Shown one piece after another: positions 32,233-42,176 of a stretch of 64,000 nucleotides of DNA. A model generated the notes under the pieces. That model saw only the letters and a list, made by a program, of their open reading frames with translations. It had not been told where the DNA came from and did not search any database. The translations under genes and the position numbers were made by a program. Source of the stretch: Rana temporaria (lineage: Eukaryota > Chordata > Amphibia > Anura > Ranidae); assembly GCF_905171775.1 (NCBI RefSeq), contig NC_053492.1, forward strand, positions 327,262,720-327,326,719. Reading direction: 5' to 3'. Position 1 is the first letter of the stretch. Each line of letters opens with the position of its first letter.

Positions 32233-33829
32233 CTACTCCCGTCTCAGACGCGTCCACCTCGAGGACAAAGGGCAACCCAGGGTTGGGATGAGACAGAATC
32301 GGAGCCGACACAAAGGCGGATTTTAGGACCTCGAAAGCCCGGATGGCCTCGGGCGGCCAGACCTGGGAATTACTGCCCTTCCTTGTCAGATCCGTGAGAG
32401 GCTTGGCCAGCACGGAGAAGTCCCTGATGAACTTCCGATAATAATTGGCGAAGCCCAAAAAGCGCTGCAAGGAACGAAGACCACTGGGCTGAGGCCACTG
32501 TAAGACAGCCGAAACCTTATCAGGGTCCATGGAGAACCCCTCAGCGGAAATGATGTAACCTAAGAAGGTTACCTGGGATCGGTGAAATTCGCATTTCTCA
32601 AGCTTACCGAACAGCTTGTTCTCTCGTAACCGTTGTAACACTCGCTTGACATCCAGAATGTGGGCCTCCATGGATTCGGAGTATACCAAGATGTCATCCA
32701 AATAGACCACCACACACTGTTGCAACAGGTCACGGAAAACATCGTTGATGAATTCCTGAAAGACTGCGGGCGCATTGCACAACCCAAAGGGCATAACCAA
32801 GGATTCATAATGACCGGTCCTGGTGTTAAACGCGGTCTTCCACTCATCGCCCGCCTTGATCCTTACCAGGTTATATGCCGCCCTCAGGTCGAGTTTGGTA
32901 AAGACCGTGGCCCTCTTAAGGCGATCGAACAGCTCGGAAATCAAGGGTATCGGGTAAGCGTTTTTGATCGTGATGCGATTAAGGCCCCTGTAATCGATGC
33001 AAGGCCTCAACTCACCGCCCTTCTTTTTCACAAAGAAAAATCCAGCCCCTGCCGGGGACGAGGATTTGCGAATGTGACCACGGGACAGCGCCTCCATCAC
33101 GTACTCCTCCATGGCCTCATTCTCCGCAACCGACAGTGGATAGACCCTGCCGCGAGGAGGAACGGCACCAGGTTGTAACTCTATGGCACAATCATAGGGG
33201 CGGTGCGGAGGTAGGGCAACTGCGCGCACCTTATCGAATACATCCCGGTACTCCTCGTATTCAGGAGGCAACATAGAGTCCGAGGAAGTACACAGCAACT
33301 TGACAGGCCCATGGATGCAACTAGCCCCACACTGTGGTGACCATGAGAGGATCTCGGCCGATCTCCAGTCGAAAATCTGATTATGCCTCTGGAGCCAGGG
33401 GTACCCCAAGACCACCGAGTAGTGTGGAGACGAAATAACTTGGAAGCAGACCGACTCTCTGTGAACGGCACCAATGGCTATCCCCACTGGAAGGGTCTCA
33501 TGAGTCACGTGTGACGGCTGGAGGGGTCTGCCGTCTATCGCCTCCAGAGCCAGCGGGGAACCTCGAGCCTGTAGAGGAATGGAATTGGCGGCAGCGAACT
33601 CACTATCAATGAAAAAACCACCAGCACCAGAGTCCACCAACGCCTGGGTCGTCACCGAGCCCCCGACCCAGGAGAGGACAATAGTGATCAGTGGTTTATC
33701 AACACGGGAAGCCGGGGATGAGGAGACTCCACCCAAGATCTGCCCCCGACAGGATCTCAGGTGCGAGCGTTTCCCGGACGGTTCGGACATGCCAACCGAA
33801 AATGCCCACCGAGACCACAGTACATGCAT
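32129..33829 (-). pseudogene. Pol part 1: protease, reverse transcriptase, start of RNase H
   Basis: Entered by the -1 shift; the Met at 33829 is inside the gag overlap and is not the true start. Retropepsin site LVDSGAGGFFID; RT with KKKGGELRPCIDYRGLN, TVFTKLDLRAAYNLVRIK (first Asp), PFGLCNAPAVFQEFIN and VVVYLDDILVYS (YLDD catalytic pair), then FLGFANYYRKFI; RNase H begins LEVDASETGVGALLSQ. The frame breaks at the A run 32175-32179 (one base too many relative to the continuing RNase H frame), which is a true lesion or a sequencing error. Confidence 0.92.
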
Positions 33830-34758
33830 CGGCCCTCGCGTCTCCGGAGTACCCTCTCCCCCTCGGACAGGCGAGCAAACCCCAGCTGCATGGGTTCACC
33901 CCCAGACAAGTCAACACCAGGAGGTGTGGGAGGAGAGGGAGGCACGGGTGGGACAGCAAACGTAGGCGCCAAACTGTTAGGAGGCCTCCGCAGGCTCACC
34001 TTAAAGGAAGGTCTCTCCCTGAGTCTGGTGTCAATCAAAATCAGGAAAGAAATAAGAGCCTCGAGCTCCACTGGTAGGTCCTTAGCTGCAACCTCATCCT
34101 TCAAGGCATCCGAGAGACCATGAGAGAAAGCAGCGACCAGAGCCTCATTATTCCAACCTACCTCTGCTGCCAGGGTACGAAACTCAATGGCGTATTCGGC
34201 TACGGATCGTGAACCCTGTCTGACGGACATAAGGAGCTTCGCAGCAGAGGCGGCGCGAGCCGGCACATCGAATACCTTCCGAAGAGAAGCAACAAAACCG
34301 GAGAACTCGGCAACCACCGGATTGTTGTTCTCCCATAAAGGGCTGGCCCAGGCCAAGGCCTTGTCCGAGAGCAGCGAGATCAAGAACCCCACCTTTGATC
34401 TCTCAGTGGGAAAGGCATGTGGCAGCAACTCGAAATAAATGCCCACTTGGTTAAGGAAACCTCGGCACTGAGTTGGCTCTCCCCCAAATCGCTGTGGAAG
34501 GGGGGCAGAACCGGTCATACCCCGAAACACCGCAGGCGCAACAACAGGTGTCGGGGTAGACTCTGGCGCAACAACCGGAGCGACAGTAGGAGCGGACCCA
34601 GGAGCGACAACCGACCCATCGGCAACGGGAGCGAAATGAGCCGTGCGTTCAAGCAGGGTTTGCAACGCCACGGCGAACTGACCCACCAGGGACTCCAGCT
34701 GATCAAGTCTGGCAACCAGCGTGGGTAGCGAGGATGGCCCTGTACCGTCAAAATTCAT
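33757..34758 (-). CDS. Gag of the young gypsy element (PEG10/RTL-type)
   Basis: 333 residues, intact. N-terminal helix (LVARLDQLESLVGQFAVALQ), a Pro/Ala/Val-rich linker, then the capsid (FLNQVGIYFELLPHAF, SKVGFLISLLSDKALAWASP, QGSRSVAEYAIEFRTLAAEV) at about 120-255, a Pro-rich stretch, and one CCHC knuckle CMYCGLGGHFRLAC near 312-325. Ends with TGA at 33757-33759 just after the shift site. It forms the cytoplasmic particle and binds genomic RNA. The start Met is the first after the self-primer site. The similarity in order and motifs to the retrotransposon ancestor of mammalian PEG10/RTL genes is family knowledge applied to visible motifs. Confidence 0.93.
   Translation of the reverse strand: MNFDGTGPSSLPTLVARLDQLESLVGQFAVALQTLLERTAHFAPVADGSVVAPGSAPTVAPVVAPESTPTPVVAPAVFRGMTGSAPLPQRFGGEPTQCRGFLNQVGIYFELLPHAFPTERSKVGFLISLLSDKALAWASPLWENNNPVVAEFSGFVASLRKVFDVPARAASAAKLLMSVRQGSRSVAEYAIEFRTLAAEVGWNNEALVAAFSHGLSDALKDEVAAKDLPVELEALISFLILIDTRLRERPSFKVSLRRPPNSLAPTFAVPPVPPSPPTPPGVDLSGGEPMQLGFARLSEGERVLRRREGRCMYCGLGGHFRLACPNRPGNART
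33769..33775 (-). promoter_or_regulatory. -1 ribosomal frameshift site GGGAAAC
   Basis: On the minus strand GGGAAAC sits in the gag frame as G GGA AAC (codon GGA begins at 33774), 10 bases before the gag stop. The pol frame is exactly one base back (-1), overlapping gag by 73 bases. The same heptamer is used by sushi-type elements and PEG10. Confidence 0.85.
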
Positions 34759-34759
34759 G

Positions 34760-34769
34760 GCTTGGTCCT
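34760..34769 (-). promoter_or_regulatory. Self-priming primer-binding site
   Basis: Two bases after the 5' LTR the minus strand reads AGGACCAAGC. Its exact complement GCTTGGTCCT occurs in the same LTR at 35056-35047 (minus strand), where transcription should start. It does not begin with the TGG of a tRNA primer site. In the Tf1/sushi group the 5' end of the RNA folds back and primes its own reverse transcription; this arrangement matches. The gag ATG follows at 34758, leaving a leader of only 13 bases between LTR and gag, too short for an ordinary PBS plus spacer. Confidence 0.75.
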
Positions 34770-34771
34770 AA

Positions 34772-35218
34772 TGTTACGGAACCATGAACCAGACGTACAA
34801 CAAGAGATAAGTGAAAATAAGAAGGCTTTATTGAAAATCAAGCATTGAAGCAAAGTCCAAACGGATGGTGAATCCGAAGCAGAGTCTTGCGAAGCCAGAG
34901 GTCAGGAACCAGGAGGGTAGTCAGACGAAGCCAGGATCAGGAACCAGCAGGGAAGTCAGACGAAGCCAGGATCAGGAACCAGTAGGGAAGTCAGACGAAG
35001 CCAGGATCAGGAACCAGCAGCAGTCTTAGAAGCATGTGAACACAGGAGGACCAAGCAAGGAACTGAGCCACAGACCTCCCATATATATATGAGCCAGGCA
35101 TCAGCTCCTCCCAGGGGAAGGAGGAGCCGCAGGTGGGAGGCTACAAGAGACCCAGAAACCAAGATGGCCGCCAGCACATGTCAAACGAAGGAGACAGAAG
35201 AGAGGTAAGACCATGACA
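34772..35218 (-). repeat. 5' LTR of the young gypsy element (promoter)
   Basis: Copy of 29973-30419 at an offset of 4799 with no difference seen. On the minus strand the TATA box is 35090-35081 and the predicted transcript start lies about 30 nt downstream near 35056-35052, at GCTTGGTCCT. Confidence 0.95.
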
Positions 35219-35517
35219 TATATGCTGGTGAGAATATAGTCGCACAGAGAGAAATTCTCTAAAATGTTATTTATTTGAACATAAAAGTACAGTTCACATA
35301 TTAAAAACTTGACGTTCCAACGGAACTACCTAACAAACTAACTAGACATTGCAAGATGCCTCCAAGACATAACAGGAAGTTGTAAACTAATGATCAAACA
35401 TGGTAATACAGCGTTTCAAAGATAAAGTACAAACTATAGAAGATTAGTTAGAATATCCTGTATAAATGAAGGAGGTTCAGACATGAACTGTCTGAAAGAT
35501 GGAGCTTGCAATGTAAT

Positions 35518-35562
35518 GACTCGACCGGTTTCGCGCGTCTTACAGCGCTTCTTCACAGAGTC
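35518..35562 (-). ncRNA. Hammerhead-ribozyme-like motif, left arm
   Basis: Read on the minus strand: GACTC (stem I) then a GTGAAGA core (CUGANGA consensus with C3 changed to G), stem II GCGC-loop-GCGC, GAAAC, a minimal stem III with the cleavage triplet GTC, then GAGTC closing stem I. All parts are in hammerhead order. The C3 change should weaken or abolish cleavage because C3 pairs with G8 in the core. Penelope-like elements are known to carry minimal hammerheads of this kind. Confidence 0.6.
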
Positions 35563-35589
35563 TCTTAGGTGTAGTTTGCTACAAGACAT

Positions 35590-36450
35590 AGTGCTATGCT
35601 GCAGTCTCCTGGGAGGCTTATGGAATACACCCGCTGCCATTTTAACCACTAGGTAAGCTTCTAAATCCTAGCCCGATCGTATACCTTTTGATCTATCCCA
35701 CTGACCGTGTCACACTGACATTACATGTCTTCTTTGTTTCTTAATCCATCAGAACTAATACTGCCTCTGGGCCACAAGCCCTTAAAGGCGTAAATCCTGG
35801 CACAAACCTCCTAATACTTGAATATTACAATAGTGTTGGGAGCCACGCCCCCCCCTCTCTGGCAATGCAACACTCCATCTAAGGTAAGATGCAGCTACTT
35901 TGTAAACTTATATCCTCTGCTACACCTCTTCAATACAAACAAAATAACCTGCCATATTTACTTTATAGATCTTTTCGCCCAGAAGGGCTCTTTTCCACTT
36001 ATTTAGTGTCCAGCAGCCTGGACCTAGTTACTAAGCCTCTATAAGAAGTTTTTTCTTCTATGCTGTATACCTACTATTGGAATTTACTGATGTTTTAATA
36101 CTATATGTAAGTAACCCAGCTATTTAATACCACCACACTTATCTTGTCTGATCTTCCCCTGCCGTTCAAATATTCTTGATCCCCTATATGCATTATTGTA
36201 TATCCTCGTCCCCACTATGCTTATGAATGGACTGTTCTGGGCCGCATTCTCCTCGTTCGGGACAGCCCCCTCTGCCTTCCCTCCTGTTTGTCCCTGTTCC
36301 TTTTTCCCATTTATCTTGACCCCTTTCCCCCCCTTTTCCATGTTTGAGTGAATGATTGGCCCTTTTCACACGCCCATCAACTTATATTTGTAATAAATTG
36401 CTTGATATCCAACTGTTTTACTATGTATGTGTTTCCATTTTTTATTTGTT
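35590..36450. other. Unique centre between the inverted arms
   Basis: 861 bp with no inverted partner and no supported gene. Contains TGCTATGCTGCAGTCTCCTG near the left edge and a pyrimidine-rich stretch (36230-36340). Could be leftover interior of the Penelope-like element. Confidence 0.35.
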
Positions 36451-36476
36451 TGTCTTGTAGCAAACTACACCTAAGA

Positions 36477-36521
36477 GACTCTGCGAAGAAGCGCTGTAAG
36501 ACGCGCAAAACCGGTCGAGTC
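36477..36521 (+). ncRNA. Hammerhead-ribozyme-like motif, right arm (decayed)
   Basis: Inverted counterpart of 35518-35562. Stem I GACTC/GAGTC, stem II GCGC/GCGC and GGTC are kept, but the core reads GCGAAGA and the GAAAC element reads AAAAC. Two core positions are lost, so it is not expected to cleave. Confidence 0.55.
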
Positions 36522-36758
36522 ATTACATTGCAAGCTCCATCTTTCAGACAGTTCATGTCTGAACCTCCTTCATTTATACAGGATATTCTAATTATCTAAC
36601 TAATCTTCTATAGTTTGTACTTTATCTTTGAAACGCTGTATTACCATGTTTGATCATTAGTTTAGAACTTCCTGTTATGTCTTGGCGGCATCTTGCAATG
36701 TCTAGTTAGTTTGTTAGATAGTTCTGTTGGAACGTCAAGTTTTTAATATGTGAACTGT

Positions 36759-37515
36759 TGTCACGTACCTGGTATAGAGCAGAGCCTGACGTGCGGGGAG
36801 TGGCAACTCTTGCTCCTCTGACTCCGGAACCCCTGATAGAGCAGACAGGGAGCGCAAGAGTTCAGAGTCGCACAAGCGCCTGGTATGGTGCTGTGCAGGT
36901 CTGCGGTGGTTTCCTGAAGACCCCGAAGATGCTGTGCAGGAACTGCGGAGATGCTGGGAAGATCAGACAGCAGACGACAGGAGCTTGGTGCAGATGGCTG
37001 GAAGCAGGCAGCAGGTGGGAGGTGTACTGTAGTACAGATGCTGGCGGAGTCAGGCAGGCCGGGTCAAACACAGGCGGGCGGATCAGGTACAGAGAGGAGG
37101 CAGAGGCAGGGTCGTGATTCAAGCCGGGTCGGTAACAGGCGGGCAGCAGGCCGTTGGAAGGAGAAGGCAGGAGCGGAGTCAGACAGGCCGGAGGTCAGGG
37201 CAGGCGGAGATCAGAAGGGTCCAAAGGTAAGCCGGGTTCACAGGTGCAGGAGACAATCAGGTAACAGAAGTCGGGTAAGGTAACAGGAACGCTGTTGACT
37301 GAGCAGCAAGAGGCTATGGGATGAGCCCCATTAAATAGCCCAACTGGCGCCAAAATGGCGTCATCACGTGCCCGCGCGCCGCTGCCGCTATTGCGCGCAC
37401 CCGTGCGCCCCGACATGGCGCGAGCTCGCGCTCCCGTGCTCGCTGATGCGCTATTGCCGCGATTGCGCGCTGATGCGTGATTAGCGCCACCTAGTGGTCG
37501 GGCAGGTCCATGACA
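36759..37515 (-). repeat. Solo LTR (757 bp) in the right Penelope-like arm
   Basis: TGTCACGTACC...GGTCCATGACA with target duplication ACTGT at 36754-36758 and 37516-37520. The intact left arm shows the empty site. On minus it begins TGTCATGGACCTGCCC, resembling the start of the gypsy LTR. The GC-rich segment 37330-37500 has several GCGCCGC/TTGCGCGC motifs. No internal region. Confidence 0.85.
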
Positions 37516-37712
37516 ACTGTACTTTTATGTTCAAATAAATTCAATTTTAGAGAATTTCTCTCTGTGCGACTATATTCTCACCAGCATACAGTGCCTGAAA
37601 AGTCCAACAACTTGCCCCTAGTTACTTTTTCTCTCCATACTGTTCCAACATCCTCGAGTTGACCCGTTCGGGGTCCCACTGTGGCTGTTGGACTGTTTCC
37701 CAGGGGAAGTAA

Positions 37713-38218
37713 TGTCATGGGCCTTGGAATTCTTAAGGGTATCTCTTTGAAATCTGTTACACAGTGGGGGGTCTCCTGCTCTGTCTTAAGGCCAGACGGC
37801 TCCATTGTTCTGTGTCTGGCCATTGTGTACATTGATTGCCCCCTGGGGCTTCTGTCCCTCCATTCAAGCTATCGGACCAATCCCTGCTGACTCATGTTCA
37901 AGTCCTCATTTGCATGGTTATGAGGACCTGAAGGAGAACTCGATGTACTTTACAATTGACCAATAGGAAAGCGATTGTTGGGGGCGGGATGTTCCAAATT
38001 CTGTTTAAAAGTGTGTTGTGTACTTCCAATAAAGGTCTTCCTGTTTGAACTTCCATACAGCCTGCCTGGTGTTTTTTTCTAATGGATCCCGAACGGCACA
38101 TAGCTGTAGTTGGGATCCCAGAGCCTTGGATGACCAAACCATCAGACGTTGCAATCTGCAAGCTGACTCAATAGTAGCAGAGGAGTGTCGGGAGAGCAGA
38201 AGCAAGGGTCTCGTTACA
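37713..38218 (+). repeat. 3' LTR (506 bp) of the SCAN-Gag element
   Basis: TGTCATGGGCC...CTCGTTACA, followed by target duplication ACCGC at 38219-38223. AATAAAGG near 38029 is the polyadenylation signal. It lacks the roughly 20-bp insertion seen in the 5' LTR. Confidence 0.9.
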
Positions 38219-40486
38219 ACCGCCTTCAAGATTTCTAAGGGCATACATTTTTGATTTCACTCCTCACTACCTATCACTACCTATTACAGTTTTGAAGGCC
38301 ATAAAATAACAAGATGGCACACAACCCCCCCAAATGACCCCATTTTGGAAAGTAGACACCCCAAGCTATTTGCTGAGATGCATGTTGCGCCCATTGAATA
38401 TTTTTTGGTTTGCCCCAAGTGATTGAATAATGACAAAAAAAAATACAAAAAGTTGTCACTAAATGATATATTGTTCACACATGCCATTGTTATATGTGGA
38501 ATTGCGCCAAAAATTACATTTAGCTGCTTCTCCTGAGTACGGGGATACCACATGTGTGGGGCTTTTTGGGAGCCTAGCCGCGTATGGGGCCCCAAAAACC
38601 AAGCACCGCCTTCAGGATTTCTAAAGGCACAAATTTTTGATTTCACTTCTCACTACCTATCACAGTTTCGATGGCCATAAAATGCGAAAATAGCACAAAC
38701 CCCCCCAAACGACCCCATTTTGGAAAGTAGCCACCCCAAGCTGATAGGCATGTTGAGTCCATGGAATATTTTATATTTTGCCACAAGTTGCGGGAAAATT
38801 ACAAACCTTGTTTGCACAAAGTTGTCACTAAATTATATATTGCTCACACATGCCATGGGCATATGTGAAATTACACCTCAAATACATTCTGCTGCTTCTC
38901 CTGAGTACAGGGATACCACATGTGTGGGACTTTTTCGGAGCCTAGCCGCGTACTGGACCCCGAAAACCACGCACCGCCTTCAAGATTTCTAAGGGCTATC
39001 ACAGTTTTGAAGGCCATAAATTGACAAGATGGCACCCAACCCCCCCCCCCCTCCAATGACCCTATTTTGGAAAGTAGACACCCCAAGCTATTTGCCGAGA
39101 TGCATGTTGAGCCCATTGAATATTTTTTTTTTTTGCCCCAAGTGATTGAATAATGACAAAAAAAAATAATTTACAAAAAGTTGTCACTAAATGATATATT
39201 GCTCACATATGCCATGGTTATATGTGGAATTGCACCCCAAAATACAATTTGCTGCTTCTCCTGAGTACGGGGATACCATGTGTGTGGGACTTTTCGGGAG
39301 CCTAGCCGCGTATAGGGCCCCAAAAACCAAGCACCGCCTTCAGGGCACAAATTCTTGATTTCACTCCTCACTACCTATCACAGTTTTGAAGGCCATAAAA
39401 TAACAAGATGGCACACAAACCCCCCAAATGACCCCATTTTGGAAGGTAAACACTGCAAGCTATTTGATGAGATGCATGTTGAGCCCATTGAATATTTTTT
39501 TTTTTGCCCCAAATGATTGAATAATGACAAAAAAAATTACAAAAAGTTGTCACTAAATGATATATTGCTCACACATGCCATGGTTATATGTGGAATTGCA
39601 CCAAAAATTACATTTAGCTGCTTCTCCTGAGTACGGGGATACCACATGTGTGGGACTTTTTCGGAGCCTAGCCGCGTATGGTGCCCCAAAAACCAAGCAC
39701 CGCCTTCAGGATTTCTAAAGGCTATCACAGTTTTGAAGGCCATAAATTGACAAGATGGCACACAACCCCCCCCCAATCACCCCATTTTGGAAAGTAGACA
39801 CCCCAAGCTATTTGCTGAGATGCATGTTGAGCCCATTGAATATTTTTTTTTTGCCCCAAGCTATTTGCTGAGAGGCATGGTGAGTATTTTACAGCTCTCA
39901 TTTGTTTTTGAAAATGAAGAAAGAAATTTTTTTTTTTTTTTTCTTTTTTCAATTTTTAAAACTTTGTGACAAAAAGCGAGATCTTCAAAATACCCACCAT
40001 ACCTCTCAGCAAATAGCTTGGGGTGTCTACTTTCCAAAATGAGGTCATTTGGGGGGTTTTGTGCCATCTGGGCATTCCATGGCTTCCGAAACTGTGATAG
40101 GCAGTGAGAAGTGAAATAAAAAATGTACACCCTTAGAAAGCCTGAAGGCGGTGTTTGGTTTTTAGGGTCCCGTACGTGGCTAGGCTCCCAAAAAGTCTTA
40201 CACATGTGGTATCCCCGTACTCAGGAGAAGCAACAGAATATATTTTGGGGTGTAATGCCACATATATCATTTAGTGACAACTTTGTGCAGAAAAAAAACC
40301 CCAAAAATCTTTTTCCCGCAACTTGTGTCAAAATATAAAATATTCCATGGACTCGACATGCCTCTTAGCAAATAGCTTGGGGTGTCTATTTTCCAAAATG
40401 GGGGTCATTTGGGGGGGTTTTGAACTGTCCTGGCGTTTTATGCACAACATTTAGAAGCTTATGTCACACATCACCTACTCTTTTAC
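38219..40486. repeat. Satellite-like tandem array, right part (5-6 units)
   Basis: Continuation of 26763-27320. Units of about 350-400 bp repeat TTGTCACTAAATGATATATT, TATGTGGAATTGCACC, GCTTCTCCTGAGTACGGGG, AAGCACCGCCTTCAGG, GACCCCATTTTGGAAAGTAG and CCAAGCTATTTGCTGAGATG. From about 39965 the units run in the opposite orientation (GGGTGTCTACTTTCCAAAAT, CCCGTACTCAGGAGAAGCA), so the array contains an inversion with its turning point near 39950. Short open frames (for example MTTFC..FFCHYS) repeat with the unit and are not genes. Confidence 0.85.
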
Positions 40487-42176
40487 CACTTGAAGACAAA
40501 GCCCTTTCTGTCACTTTTTTATTTTTACATGAAAACATCTTTTTTTTTCAAGAAAATTAATTTGAACCCCCAAAAATTATATATTTTTTTAAAGAAAAGG
40601 CCCTACAGAATAAAATGGTGGGTGTTGCATTTTTTTCCCACACATTATTTGCGCAGCGATTTTTCAAATGCATTTTTTGGGGAAAAAATACAACGCACTA
40701 TATTGCCCAAATGTTTGATGAAATAAAAAAGATGATCTTAGGCCGAGTACATGTATGCCAAACATGACATGCTTTAAAATTGCGCACAAACACGCAGTGG
40801 CGACAAACTACATACATTTTTAAAAGCCTTTACAGGTTACCACATTAGATTTACACAGGAGGTCTGCTGCTAAAATTACTGCCCTCGATCTGACCTTCGT
40901 AGTGATACCTCACATGCACGGTGCAATTGCTGTTTACATATGACGCCAGACCGACGCTTGCGTTCGCCTTTGTGCAAGAGCAGGAAGGGACAGGGGTGCT
41001 TTTTTTTTATTATTTATTGTGATTTTTTATTTTATTTCTAAACTGTTCCTTCAATTTTTTTTTACCATTTTTATTGTTATCTCAGGGAATGTAAATATCC
41101 CCTGTGATAGCAATTTTTAGTGACAGGTACTCTTTTTTTAAAAAATTGGGGTCTATTAGACCCTAGATCTTTCCTCTGCCCTCAAAGCATCTGACCACAC
41201 CAAAATCAGTGTGATAAAATGCTTTCCCAATGGCGCTGTTTATATCCAGGGGGGGGGGGACATTCCCTCCCACTGCTTGTACAAGGCTAATTAGCCGCTA
41301 GGATTGCTTTTACATGAAAGCCGACTGCTGGCTGAAAATAATGATACCAAGAGGATACCTAAACCCGCAGGCATCATTCTGGTATAACCGTTCAAAGTCC
41401 AGCAACATACCATACGTTGATCGTCCTTGTTGGACATGTATTGTAATCTTTTTTTTTTTCATGCAGCCTGTTGGCTGAACGAAAAAAGGAGATTGATCGG
41501 TGGGTATGCCCACCATTAGAATACCTCCCTCCATCCACCCACTTCTAATGATGAGCATACATGCACCATTAATTTATGCCAAAGAATGGGGGCATTCTCC
41601 CACAAAAAAGTTATGCCGCGTACACACGGTCTGACTTTTCTACGATCAAGACTCCGTCGGAATTTCGACCATCTGTACGTGGCATTAGGAGAAAAATTGC
41701 TCCTCCGCCCCTGCTGCCCCCATGCTTCGGCATATATGCTTTTTTTTAACTGTGGTGGTATAATCACCTCCTACAGCACTGGAGTCACAGCTTTATGTAT
41801 CGTGGGAAAAAACGCTGTTGCGGTCAAGATAAATAAATCCGCACAACAGCTGAATGGCGTACCTGAAAACAGTAAAGTATAAAGAAATTACATACCTGAA
41901 AAGCAAACATGATAAAACATAACAACAATAAAACATTGCAGAATAGAATACAGTAAAAAAGAGCAGAACAATAGAGAGAGAATAGAGAGGGAGAGAACAA
42001 TAAAACAACAACTATTTTTGTATTTTTTAATTTAATGTTTTTGGTGTTTTTTATTTTTTACTTTTTTTTGTAACTGTTCAACTTTTCCGTTCCAGGTTTG
42101 GGTCTCTCAAAATGCGATAGCATCTTGGGAGACCCTGTGTAAGTGTGTCCTAGCCTATGAAATGCTGTACCCTACG
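40487..42176. other. Noncoding 3' region of the piggyBac element
   Basis: No gene. Includes the inverted family module (40740-41000) and CCTGCAGGCATCATT-type sequence near 41365-41385. It also has an A/T-rich segment and, at 41605-41690, a short fragment starting GCCGCGTACACACGGTCTGA that resembles the ends of another common MITE type (compare CTCGTGTGTACGGGGCC near 57310). Confidence 0.45.

Larger units (their letters stand above)
29973..35218 (-). mobile_element. Full-length young Ty3/gypsy chromovirus (sushi-type)
   Basis: 5246 bp, LTRs at 29973-30419 (3') and 34772-35218 (5'), target duplication TATAT at 29968-29972 and 35219-35223. Order on the minus strand: 5' LTR, 2-base spacer, self-primer site, gag, -1 shift, pol (protease, RT, RNase H, integrase, chromodomain), polypurine tract GAGGGGGAGGTAC, 3' LTR. 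The LTRs appear identical over 447 bp on direct reading, implying very recent insertion. Pol has three lesions. Gag is of the type domesticated in mammals as PEG10/RTL genes. Confidence 0.95.
29921..37637. mobile_element. Penelope-like inverted-repeat insertion (two pLTR-like arms)
   Basis: Left arm: 29921-29972 plus 35224-35589. Right arm, its inverted copy: 36451-36758 plus 37516-37637. The arms share GGAGAGAAAAAGTAACTAGG, CAAGTTGTTGGACTTTTCAG, GCTGGTGAGAATATAGTCGC and AGAAATTCTCTAAAAT. They also share a hammerhead-like motif. The unique centre is 35590-36450. The left arm was hit by the gypsy element (duplication TATAT) and the right arm by a solo LTR (duplication ACTGT). No RT or GIY-YIG frame lies inside. 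Assignment to Penelope-like elements rests on the hammerhead-type motif and the inverted terminal-repeat arrangement, both known for that group; a fold-back DNA element is an alternative. Confidence 0.55.
27321..38218 (+). mobile_element. LTR retrotransposon with SCAN-like Gag, internally deleted and invaded
   Basis: Two LTRs (27321-27852 and 37713-38218) flank the element, with target duplication ACCGC at 27316-27320 and 38219-38223. Its own remaining interior is 27853-29920 (gag, protease, a scrap of RNase H) and 37638-37712 (the end before the 3' LTR, with purine tract CAGGGGAAG). RT, integrase and most of RNase H are missing. The rest is later insertions: a Penelope-like inverted repeat (29921-37637) holding a gypsy element and a solo LTR. 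The SCAN-like capsid suggests the Gmr1-like branch of Ty3/gypsy. Confidence 0.8.

Noticed and set aside
38219..40486. A CRISPR-like array of repeats
   Set aside because: Units are about 370 bp with no short conserved repeat plus unique spacers. This is eukaryotic satellite DNA.
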